Source: Desmodesmus armatus (Eukaryota; Chlorophyta; Chlorophyceae; Sphaeropleales; Scenedesmaceae). From it: 64,000 nt of DNA. The translations under genes were made by a program, and so were the position numbers. The DNA lies in contig VIIQ02000028.1 in NCBI GenBank assembly GCA_007449985.2, forward strand, positions 62,001-126,000, given 5' to 3'. The notes under the pieces were generated by a model. That model worked only from the letters and a program-made list of their open reading frames with translations, ran no database searches and was not told the origin of the DNA. Positions 56,201 through 64,000 of the stretch are shown one piece after another. Position 1 is the first letter of the stretch. The number at the start of each line of letters is the position of its first letter.

Positions 56201-59200
56201 ATCGTATTGTGATGTTGCTGCTGTGTTTGTTTTGCAGGGCACCAACGCTCACGTCATCCTGGCCAGGCCAGCACCAGCGACAGCTATCGCAGGCATCCAG
56301 GCCGCATCAGCACCTAATGCAACCAGCAGCCTCCTCTTCCAGCGCGCCAGCCTGTGGCTGCTGCCGAGGGCCTTCGCTCTGGGTGCGGGCGCTGTACTGC
56401 CCTCATCTAATGGCCACACAGCTACCTTTGCAACGGACCTGGGGCTCCCACGGTTCAGCTTCCTGTGGGATCATGTAGTCAGCGGGCGCAGCATAATGCC
56501 AGCTGCCGGGTTCCTGGAGGCAGCAGCGGCCGCAGTGCTGACACATCTGCAGCAGCAGCACGAGCAGCAGGGTGTGGAGTCTGTGCTGCTGCTGGATGTG
56601 TCCGTATCAGCCCCGCTGCTGCTCCCAGCCCAGCCCGGAAGCATCACACTGTGTGTGGAGTTGGATGCGGAGCAGGGCCACCTGCAGGTGTACTCTGTAG
56701 ACCCCAGCATAAACAGCAAGACAGTGCACCTTGCAGCGGACCTAGGCCACGCACAGCAGCACAACTACGGCAGCACAGGCAGCAGGAGTGAAGGCCTGAT
56801 GCCAGCTTTGCTCAGGGTCATTCCAGGCCTTGCTGCCACCGCAGCTGCTGCAGGAGTGCCTGTCAAGGCCTTGCCTGCAGCGGCTGCACTGGCTGCTGAT
56901 CGAGTCATGCAGCGCGATGACTTCCTGGTGCACCCTGCTGTGCTGGACTGCACTCTGCAGCTTGGTGCTGCAGCTGAGCAGGCAGGGGTCCAGGACACAG
57001 CTGCAGCAGCCGAAGTCAAGGTGCCGGCTGGCATGGGTGCCTTCCTGATTCCGGTTGGACCCCAGCAGCAGAGCACAGGGGCTTGGGCTAGTGCAGCAGT
57101 CTTCAACAAGGGCAGCAGCAGCTCCAGCAGCAGCTACTGGGTGACTGGGGCCTCAGGCCAGCCTGCCTGCAGCTTGTCAGGCCTGCTGGTGAAGGCAATT
57201 GCCAAGCAGGCGGCCGGCACAGCTGCTGCCGCTGATGCCAAGGCGGCAACAGAGCCGGCAGGCTGCCCGCTGTATGAAATCAGTTACCAGGCAGAGGTGC
57301 CAGAGGGTGCAGTGCTCAGCACTGATGCTGCCAACCAACTTGTCAGCATTGCTGGCGGGTTGCAGCCGGCTGCATGTGCTGCAGCAGCAGTCGCGCTGCT
57401 GCAGCAAGGCGTGCAAGCAGGGCTGGGCCTGCCAGCTTCTGTCAACTCTTGCGGCAGCCTGGGTGCAGCTGCGGGAGCAGTGGCTGACAGGGCAGTGGGC
57501 CGCAGTGCACCAAACATGCTGATGAGCATGTTGTATGCAGCTGCTGCTGAGACCGGAAGCAGCATTGCTCGGCTGCAGGGTAGTGCTGGTGCTGAAGGTG
57601 CTGACAGCTATGCAGTGCTGGAGTATGGGCCTTCCTCTGCAGAGGCAGTTGGAGTCATGCACGGGCCAGTGCTCGATGCCAGCATTGCCTCAGCAGCGCG
57701 TCTGTTGCCCAGTTTGGCACTTCCTGCCAGCGGTCCCATGCAGCTTGTTCCCTCCCCGCGCGGCTCGTTTGGCTCGCTGGTGCCTGCCCCTGTGGCGCTG
57801 GACCAGCTGCCTGCGGGACAGCTGGGCGTCAAGGTGGCAGCAGTGGGCATCAACTTCAGGGACGTGCTCAACGTGCTGGGCATGTACCCGGGAGACCCGG
57901 GAGCACCAGGCAGCGATGTGGCAGGAGTGGTGGTAGCAAACGGCAGCAGTCAGGGCAGCTTGAAGCCAGGCCAGGCCGTGTTTGGCCTGACAGTGGGTGC
58001 ACTGGGTACTACTGTGGCCTGCTCCGCTGAGACAGTGGTGGCCATGCCTCCCTGCCTGAGCTTCGAGGCCGCTTCCAGCATGCCCACGGTGTTCATCACA
58101 GCACAGATGGCCATGGGAGCAGTGACAGGTCTGCGCCCCGGCGAGCGCGTGCTGGTGCACGCTGCAGCTGGTGGTGTGGGGCTGGCAGCGCTGCAGGTGG
58201 TGTCAGCAGTGGGTGCAACCGCAGTGGCGACAGCAGGCAGCCCGTCCAAGCGCTCCCTGCTGCGCTCCCTGGGTGTGGGCGCCGTGGTGGGGTCCCGTGA
58301 CAGCGTGTTTGTGGGCCCTGTGTCCTGCCTGGGTGGTGTGGACGTGGTGCTCAACTCCCTGACCTCTCCAGGCATGGTGGGCGGCAGCCTGGCTGTGCTG
58401 AAGCAGGGCGGCCGCTTTGTGGAGATTGGCAAGAGAGACATCTGGGCGCCTGCAGCAGTGGCAGCAGAGCGGGCGGACGTGAGCTTCAGCCTGCTTGCGG
58501 TGGACTTCTTGCCTGTCTCTGTGGTGCAGTCAGCACTGCAGCGCGTGGCAGCAGGCGTGGCTGCTGGGCGTCTGGCGCCGCTGCCGACCGTGAACTACAG
58601 CCTGTCTGCTGCTGCAGCCGCCCTGCGCCAGATGAGCCAGGCCCGCCATGTTGGCAAGGTGGTTGTGAGCAACAGCCTAGCCAGCCAGCCTGTGCACGGC
58701 CTTGGGCGTGTGCTGGTGACTGGTGGTCTTGGTGCTCTGGGCAGCCTTGTGGCCCAGTGGCTGTGCGGGCACGGGGTGCAGCAGCTGCACCTGCTGGGGC
58801 GTGTGGGCAAACTGCGCACTGGTGCTGTGCTGCAGCAGCTGCTTGACAGCAGTCGCAGCAGCAACAGCAGCCAGGTGATCATCAGCCAGTGTGATGCAGG
58901 CAGCAGCGAGGACCTTGCAGCAGTCCTGAGCAGCAGCAGGCAGCTGCTGCCAGTGGAGCTGATCATCCATGCAGGCGGCGTGCTGGCAGATGCCACGCTG
59001 CAGCAACAGCAGCTGCGTGGTGTGCAGCAGGTGGTTGGCGCCAAGCTGTCCCCTGTTGGTGCCCTGCTGCGCGCGTGTGGTCAGCAGCCTGTGCGCAGTG
59101 TGGTGCTGTTCAGCAGCGTTGCCAGCCTGCTGGGGTCGCCTGGGCAGTCCAACTACGCAGCAGCCAACGCCGGGCTTGATGCTGCAGCACGCACTGCACA

Positions 59201-62200
59201 GGTGTGCGGTGTGCCTGCAGTGTCGCTGCAGTGGGGTGCGTGGTCGGGTGGCGGCATGGCGGCTGGTGATGCCCAGACCGCTGCACGTGTTGAGCGCATG
59301 GGCATGAGCCTGATCAGCCCCGCAGCAGGACTGGCAGCACTGGAGTCAGCGTTGCTGTTGACTGACAGCAAGGCGCTGGTGTCTCCCAGCACTGGTACAC
59401 TGTCAGCTATCCCCTTCAACTGGCCCACGTTCCTGGCCTGCCAGAACAAGGTCAACACCGGCTCATTCTTCAGTGAGTTTGCCAGCAGTGCAGCAGCAGC
59501 TACAGGAAAGAAGAGCAAGTCCAGCAGGAGGAGGGGGGTGCGTGGTGCGCCCTCAGGACGCACCCCCGCCTCAGCCTCAACAGCTGAGGCTCTACAGCAG
59601 CAAGTCAGCAGCGCAGTGTCCAGCATCCTGGGCCACAGCGTGGGTGTGGACGAGCCGCTGGTTGCTGCAGGCCTGGACTCCCTGGGGTCTGTGGAGCTGC
59701 GCAACTCATTGCAGAGCAGCCTGCGTGTGGAGCTGCCTGCAACTCTGGTGAGTGACAGAGTGTGGGAGAGAGATGTACAGGTGGTTTGCAACTACGACAA
59801 CTCTCACAAGCAATCTGTTAGTGCTCTAGCATTTTGCAGTGTGTCCACCTGTGCCAGCAATCACAGAGACACAAACGCTGGTTGTCTTTGCTTACACAAT
59901 GTATTCGTCATGCGCAGGTGTTTGACCACCCATCAGTCAAGGCCATCACCAGCTACATCAGCACCCTGGGCCCGGCAACAGCTGGCACACCAGCAGAAGC
60001 CATTGTTGACTATGATGATGATTCAGAGTCCGAGTCTGCCTCAACCACTGTTGACTACCAGCAGGGTCCTTCACAGGCCTTGCAGCTGATCAGATCCCCA
60101 GCTACGACACCTGCAGGCCCTGAGGCAGCCCTGATTGGCATCAGCAGCCTGGCTTGCAAGACAGCAGCAGGCAATGCTGTGATGCGCCTGCCAGGAGTCG
60201 ATGCCAGCAGCAGGGTGCCTTTCGGTCGCTGGGAGGTGGAACGCCAGGATCAGGTGAGTTCACTACGATTTTCCTTGGATCGCCCTACAAGAGGAAGTGT
60301 TACACATCGCCCTACAAGCGACTGTGGCCGACCACTCTTGCCTCGGAATGTCGACGCCTGCTAAGACTGTAAAACAAGCGCGTCGGTGACGTTTTGTTTC
60401 CCTATATAGTTTTTATTATATCTTGATCACCGATTGCGAGTGCAAGTGCAGCTTCCCGTGTGCGTGGACGGTTCACTGCTGCACCACCGATCAATACATG
60501 CACAGCGATTTCTCTCACTGCTATGGTCTTCTCTTACCATACCGATGTTTGTTACCACTCCTGGATTGCCCTGCAGCTGGTTGGTGGCTTGCCAGTGCAG
60601 TTTGGAGTCTGGCTGGATGCAGTGGACCTGTTTGATGCAGCTGCGCTTGGTGTCAGTGCCCCTGAAGCTGCCATGATGGACCCGCAGCAGCGCTTGCTCA
60701 TGCAGCTCACAGCAGAGGCCCTCAGCATAAGCAGCAACGGCAACTGGTCCCTGCAGCAGGCAGCAGACGCTGGCAGCGCAGGGGTCTTCATCGGTGTGTC
60801 CTCCATGGACTACAACAAAGTCGTGCTCAGGACCACTGGCGGTGTGACCGCCTACAGCGCTACAGGGGCCAGCCTGTCAGTCACGGCAGGTCGCCTCAGC
60901 TACAGCTTTGGCCTGGCAGGCCCTGCAGTCGCCATTGATACAGCCTGCAGCAGCTCCCTTGTTGCAACCCATGCAGCGGTCAACGCACTCAAGCTGGCGC
61001 AGTGCGCCGCGGCTATCACAGGTGGCGTCAACATCATGCTGTCGCCAGACACTCCTGCAGCGTTCCAGAAGGCAGGCATGCTGTCGCCTGACGGGCGCTG
61101 CAAGACCCTGGATGCTTCAGCAGACGGGTTTGCACGAGCAGAGGCAGCAGGGGTGCTGCTGCTGCAAGTGCTGTCAAGCAGCAGCGGCAGCAGCGCTGGG
61201 ATGCTGGGTGTGGTGTGTGGGTCAGCTGTGAACCAGGATGGCAGGTCGTCTGCACTGACAGCGCCCAATGGCCCAGCACAGCAGACCGTCATCAACCAGG
61301 CACTGCAGGCAGCTGGCATGCAGACACACCAGGTAGGCAGACCCTTCCAGTTGACAATACTCACTTTCACCGTGTGCAAGATCCCTGTTGTTCTTGTTGT
61401 TTTGATGTGTTGAGCTTGAGTCTGCTGCAGCAGTGTACAACACAGAGATATTTCCATCCCTCACACTGACGGTTATGGTGGTGTACTTCTTTGTGTGGTG
61501 CAGGTGGACATCCTGCAGATGCACGGCACCGGCACCTCCCTGGGTGACCCCATCGAAGTCGGCGCAGTCGCCGCAGTCTTCGGCCGCCACGCAGCAGCCG
61601 GCGGCTTAGCCGCCGCAGCCCCCGCAGCAGCACCCCTGGACCTCATTACCAGCAAGTCCAGCATGGGCCATGCAGAGCCTGCTGCCGGCATTGTAGGGCT
61701 CCTGCACAGCCTCAATGCAGTGCAGCAGGCTGCGCTGCCGTCGCTGATGCACCTGCGTAGCCTCAATCCGTTTGTGGAGGGTGCGCTGAGCTCAAGCAGG
61801 GGTGGCTCCTGCTTCCTGCCGCGCCAGCTGGCGCCCCGTGCGGCGGTGGCATCAAGCCAAGCTCTGGTGTCTGGCATCAGCTCCTTTGCTTTCCAGGTGT
61901 GTATGGGTACCCAGACCCTGTGCTCTGTATGTAGGGCGAGTGCTTGTTGCAAATACAGATCAGCCAAGCCTGTGAAATGGATGCATGGGCCCAAGCTGCG
62001 TATGACAGGTGGATGCGTGCCATTGCATGCTCATCCACTCAGAGTGCCACTGCATTGATGCAACTACACCAGGCTCTTCTGTGTTGTCAACAAGGCTTTG
62101 TGTCTGCCATGCTCTGCTGCACTGCAGGGTACAAACGCACACCTTTTGGTGTCACACCCAGCCTCCTCATCAGCTGCCATGGAGGGCCTGTCACTTGCCG

Positions 62201-64000
62201 CAGTATGCAACAGCAGCAGCATGGAGTGGCGCCAGGCCAGGCACTGGTTCATGCCTCCCGTGCACCCCCTGCTGTCCTCCGTACTGGGCACAGCCGTCAC
62301 CGCTGCCGGCCTGCGCCGTGCAACAACAGCAGTGCACATGCAGGCCAGGCTGGCAACTGCCAACCAAGGCCTTCTGCTGGGCAACACCTGCAGTGCAATG
62401 CAGCAGGAGGCAGTACTGCTACCAGCAGCAGCTGCGCTCATGATGGCTGCAGCTGCGGTTGACAGCTGCAGTATGGTCAGTGCACAAGAGGCAGCACCAC
62501 AAGTGGTGCTGGCTGACTCAGTGTTCCAGCAGCTTGTGTGGGCACCGTCGGAGGTTGCAGCCTTGGAGCTCAGCATCAGCCTGCAGGTGAAGGATGGCAC
62601 TCTTTCCATCTCTAGCTCCGGCAGCAGCGCCATGAGTGTTCTCACCTCCCGTGTCGTCAAGCACGCCGCTGCTGACGGCATGTCAGCTGCAGTACTTACA
62701 GATGGCGGCAACGCTCCTGCCTTCCTGACCAGCGTGGTGCACGCTGCCCAGCAGTTCTACAACCAGCTCCCAGGCCCCATTGCTAAGGCGCAAGCAGCAT
62801 CAGCACCACAGTCAGCGTCCGCAGCGGCAGTCGAGCCTGCTGTTGCAGCAGTATGTCAGCTTGAGGCATCTTTCCTGCTGCCGTTCTTCACTAGCTGCAG
62901 CACCAGCGGGGATCCTGATGCAGCACTTGCTCAGGTCCCTTCTGCCCTTGCCAGCTGTGTGCTGAACCCCAGGGGCTTTGGCAGCAATGGGGCACTAGAT
63001 GTAGTAGACCCTGATGCAGCAGAAGACGCAGCTGCAGATCCGGCAGCGGCAGCAGCTAGGACTAGCACTATCTGGGTGAGCAGCAGCACCAGCGGGGTCG
63101 GCATGCAGCTTACAGGGATGGCCTTCCAGCCACTGGCTGCGGCCATGCAGCGCGCAACTGCAGCAGCCCGCATGCAGGCAGCTGCAACACAGGGTGTAGG
63201 GCCGCTGTCTGCCGCACCTGTGCTGTTGGCAGCACCCTCTGCACAAACTGGTGCTGCTGCTGCAGTGGCTGTTGTGCTGGCTGGTGGAGCCACTCAGGTT
63301 AGGGGCATGGTGTACAGGCCGTTGGCACAGCAGCTGGCGGAACCTGCAGTGGAGCAGCAGCAGCAGTTTCAGCCACAGCTTGGTGCTGCATCTCCAGCAG
63401 CTCCAGAAGACAGCTATACCTTCAGCACAGAGTGGGTGGCAGTCGCTGTAGCAGCCTCGGTTGACTCCAATGAGTCCTGCAGTGGCAGCACCCTGCAGCT
63501 TGTTGCTGCACAGCACTCCAGTGCTGTAGGCTACACAGCGGCAGCAATGTCTGTGCTGCAAGTCAGCCACAGGCAACAGGCAGCCATCCAGGGCTTGCAG
63601 CTGCACACCTCCGCTGCTCTTGCACCAGCAGCAGCACCTGGTGTTGCTGACTACACAGCAGCAGCACCAACAGCCCTGTGGGCAGTCCTCAGGGCAGCCC
63701 TGCTAGAGCAGACAGGCCTCAACCTGTCTGCCCTAGACTCTGCTAGCTCACAGCCTGTCAGAGGGTCCCCTGCAGCGCTCAGCATCGCAGCTTCAGCCGC
63801 TGCAGGATCCGGCACCAGCAGCAGCACAGCATCAGGAGAGCCAAGGTCTCTGTACGGCTGCTGTGTATCAGGCGGTGCCCTGTACGAGGCCCGTTTGGTG
63901 AGGCAGCCCCTGCCTGTGGGGTTGCCGGGCACTCCAACAGCAGCAGCTTCAGCACCAGCGTTGGCAGCAGCATCACGCAAGGGCACATACATCGTGACAG
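19681..64000 (+). CDS. Giant modular AT-less type I polyketide synthase (3' partial)
   Basis: One gene: 43 exons joined in phase, about 11,100 codons in the window, no stop, continuing beyond the right edge. Order: acyl-CoA/AMP-ligase, two KR-like repeats, three ACPs, five KS-DH-ER-KR-ACP modules, then a KS-DH-KR module. No acyltransferase is present in any module, so extender units must be loaded in trans. The start ATG at 19681 ([16 protein letters not shown]) is the first in the open frame after the divergent spacer. Ten single-base gaps must be bridged to keep the frame: near 22801, 37975, 39310, 40070, 41968, 42568, 43832, 46155, 47268 and 51956. All are net minus-one. Multimodular, AT-displaced PKSs are known in chlorophytes, and Chlamydomonas PKS1 serves zygospore wall maturation; the product here is unknown. 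Splitting into several genes is possible but unlikely, since phases match across every intron and no internal stop, promoter or thioesterase is seen. Exons are given under each domain block. Confidence 0.9.
23446..24153 (+). other. Two degenerate KR-like repeats
   Basis: Within exon 22692-24829, between the ligase and the first ACP. Two copies about 131 codons apart share [15 protein letters not shown] / GARNLVLLA, a Leu-rich ALxxLExxLR stretch, a VLVDAA / ALVDAA strand, and [11 protein letters not shown] / [11 protein letters not shown]. The order resembles the first half of a ketoreductase Rossmann fold (GARHLVLLSR ... HAAGV). The nucleotide-binding glycines and the Ser/Tyr catalytic residues are absent, so a reductase role is unlikely. 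They may be structural spacers or remnants of lost modules. Confidence 0.5.
24254..25690 (+). other. Three tandem carrier domains (ACP1-3)
   Basis: Exons 22692-24829 (end), 25105-25398 and 25620-26155 (start). Phosphopantetheine Ser codons lie at 24365-24367 (SGINSTAAV), 24761-24763 (VGLNSTLAV) and 25330-25332 (AGLNSTMAV). Each is followed by the usual PPTxVFDY / AFDHP helix-3 text. In place of the common GxDSL the motif is GxNST: the Ser is kept, while the acidic residue before it and the Leu after it are replaced. ACP2 and ACP3 are both cut by an intron at the same place (PPTV/ and PPTL/ before AFDHP), so one arose from the other by duplication. They probably hold the starter acid delivered by the ligase. 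Confidence 0.8.
25770..33870 (+). other. PKS module 1: KS-DH-ER-KR-ACP
   Basis: Exons (partly) 25620-26155, 26373-26674, 26957-27256, 27529-27683, 27955-28210, 28410-30172, 30406-30547, 30759-31281, 31479-31671, 31878-32568, 32825-33042, 33270-33456 and 33740-34463. [11 protein letters not shown] (Cys at 26545-26547), [12 protein letters not shown] split by an intron, and GGHSEPAA. The text goes from [10 protein letters not shown] straight to the DH, with no [23 protein letters not shown] with the catalytic His, and QVDSALHL with the Asp. [20 protein letters not shown] and the NADPH loop [41 protein letters not shown], and Ser and Tyr in FSSVAST / [22 protein letters not shown], Ser at 33751-33753. 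All active residues are present, so a fully reducing cycle is predicted. No frame gap in this module. Confidence 0.88.
33990..41240 (+). other. PKS module 2: KS-DH-ER-KR-ACP-ACP
   Basis: Exons 33740-34463 (end), 34683-35011, 35244-36883, 37157-37542, 37736-38734, 38952-39378, 39611-39831, 40022-40445 and 40670-41442. [23 protein letters not shown] (no intron here, unlike modules 1 and 3-5), [28 protein letters not shown] and [27 protein letters not shown] and [45 protein letters not shown] / GQANYAAAN. Two ACPs follow: [10 protein letters not shown] (Ser 40709-40711) and [10 protein letters not shown] (Ser 41108-41110). One-base gaps near 37975 (ACCCGGAGAC where paralogues have one more G), 39310 and 40070 break the frame in ER and KR. 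If these are sequencing errors, all domains look active. Confidence 0.85.
42670..43711 (+). other. Long intron with foreign-looking insert
   Basis: The intron that splits the KS3 active-site text [12 protein letters not shown]. Its homologues in modules 1, 4 and 5 are about 250-280 bp, so about 0.75 kb is extra. From about 43010 to 43520 the composition changes: many CpG and TCGA steps, few CAG/CTG triplets. The block starts with an inverted repeat (TCACCCATTCCGTC at 43017-43030 against GACGGAATGGGTGA at 43041-43054). No transposase-like ORF is visible; the 122-codon ORF at 43040-43408 resembles nothing I know. Likely a non-autonomous transposon or other insertion. Confidence 0.55.
45800..47260 (+). 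repeat. ER-KR duplicated block, module 3 copy
   Basis: About 1.5 kb nearly identical in DNA to 51590-53040 and 57735-59200, including silent sites. It starts at TTCCCTCCCCGCGCGGCTC and continues through KR. It carries the frame gaps near 46155 and 47268 that the module 5 copy lacks. Confidence 0.9.
48146..53806 (+). other. PKS module 4: KS-DH-ER-KR-ACP
   Basis: Exons 47996-48553 (end), 48818-49358, 49642-53461 and 53642-53958 (start). [26 protein letters not shown] with intron, [13 protein letters not shown]. There is no [13 protein letters not shown], resembling a post-AT linker, precedes the [20 protein letters not shown] and [12 protein letters not shown] (the usual His before Pro is Asn). 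[71 protein letters not shown] / [22 protein letters not shown], Ser at 53681-53683; its exon is nearly identical to the first ACP of module 2. One frame gap near 51956 (ATGGCATGGCAGCGG against ATGGCCATGGGAGCGG in module 5) interrupts the ER. Confidence 0.87.
51590..53180 (+). repeat. ER-KR duplicated block, module 4 copy
   Basis: Near-identical to 45800-47260 and 57735-59345. The similarity extends past the KR into GCATGAGCCTGATCAGCCCC and then breaks off, so the ACP linkers differ between modules. It carries one net minus-one gap near 51956. Confidence 0.9.
53930..59990 (+). other. PKS module 5: KS-DH-ER-KR-ACP (intact frame)
   Basis: Exons 53642-53958 (end), 54465-55414, 55662-56029, 56238-59747 and 59918-60253 (start). 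[26 protein letters not shown] with intron, [31 protein letters not shown] and [83 protein letters not shown] / [22 protein letters not shown], Ser at 59679-59681, preceded by a basic linker ([13 protein letters not shown]). The single 3,510-bp exon from DH to ACP is open without any frame gap, making it the best reference for judging gaps in modules 2-4. All catalytic residues are present, so full reduction is predicted. Confidence 0.9.
57735..59345 (+). repeat. ER-KR duplicated block, module 5 copy
   Basis: The intact member of the three near-identical ER-KR blocks (others at 45800 and 51590). Differences are scattered single bases plus a short change near 58850 (GACAGCAGTCGCAGCAGCAA), where the other two read GGCAGCAGTGGCAGC. 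Confidence 0.9.
60110..64000 (+). other. PKS module 6: KS, His-less DH, KR begins; no ER
   Basis: Exons 59918-60253 (end), 60577-61332, 61504-61896 and 62128-64000 (open at the window end). [39 protein letters not shown]; all three catalytic residues present. [19 protein letters not shown] opens the DH region, but where other modules have DHxxxG(x)4P the text is [20 protein letters not shown], with no His, and no HPAxLDxxLQ motif follows. The DH fold therefore looks dead. After a linker ([10 protein letters not shown], then [14 protein letters not shown] as in the structural KR part) the sequence goes directly to RKGTYIVT, the first strand of a KR, with no ER. Predicted output: ketone reduction to a hydroxyl only, if the KR outside the window is active. 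Confidence 0.8.
60254..60576 (+). other. Intron with AT-richer insert
   Basis: The intron between VERQDQ and LVGGLPVQF of KS6. The middle (about 60280-60480) has a repeated CATCGCCCTACAAG-like unit (at 60279 and 60307) and an AT-rich stretch (TATATAGTTTTTATTATATC, near 60402-60421) unlike neighbouring introns. It may be a short insertion; no coding content. Confidence 0.4.

Noticed and set aside
22862..58000. Separate genes for each large open frame of the PKS
   Set aside because: Frames end at GT donors or at one-base gaps, and every intron joins in matching phase with domain continuity. No promoter, poly(A) signal or release domain is seen between modules.
19681..64000. Bacterial contamination or a bacterial PKS cluster
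   Set aside because: More than 40 phase-consistent GT/AG introns, the same codon bias as the neighbouring starch synthase gene, and no Shine-Dalgarno/operon structure.

Overview
The window is nuclear DNA of a eukaryotic green alga, most likely a chlorophyte. Every gene recognised with confidence except one small gene is cut by short GT/AG introns. Coding sequence is rich in Ala and Gln written with GCA, GCT and CAG. Introns and spacers carry TG, poly-C and CTG tracts, and TGTAA motifs lie downstream of some stops. One gene is a GT5 starch synthase with a plastid-like N terminus, and the right two thirds is a multimodular type I PKS of the kind known from chlorophytes. The genus cannot be fixed by eye; a Scenedesmus- or Chlamydomonas-like lineage is a guess.

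Layout. 1-2700 is mostly repeats plus one weak exon candidate. 2702-3142 (+) encodes a small secreted Cys-containing protein. 4767-6109 (+) encodes an unrecognised two-exon protein. 6980-8768 (-) is a five-exon YtqB/MnmM-type methyltransferase with a polyglutamine N terminus. 9102-11931 (+) is a four-exon F-box/leucine-rich protein with a C-terminal coiled coil. 12869-18887 (-) is a 13-exon soluble starch synthase (SSI-like, 860 aa). A spacer of about 790 bp then separates it from a divergent giant PKS gene that starts at 19681 (+) and runs off the right edge.

The PKS is the main content. I reconstructed 43 exons with matching splice phases, giving about 11,100 codons with no end in sight. 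Order: an acyl-CoA/AMP-ligase loading domain; two degenerate KR-like repeats; three tandem carrier domains with an unusual G-x-N-S-T motif; then modules 1-5, each KS-DH-ER-KR-ACP (module 2 ends in two ACPs); then module 6, KS followed by a DH lacking its catalytic His, with no ER before the KR that begins at the window edge. No module has an acyltransferase, so malonyl units must come from an AT acting in trans. The expected chemistry is activation of a carboxylic acid starter and repeated fully reducing extension, giving a long saturated chain.

Modules 3-5 are near-copies of one another at the DNA level across ER and KR. A tract of about 225 bp in the ER is nearly identical in all five ER domains, which points to recent duplication and gene conversion. 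Ten places need one extra base to keep the frame; all are net minus-one and eight lie in modules 2-3. They look more like assembly indels than real decay, but this is not settled. The left 13 kb also carries dispersed repeats in direct and inverted copies, including a decayed copy of the F-box gene's coiled-coil end.
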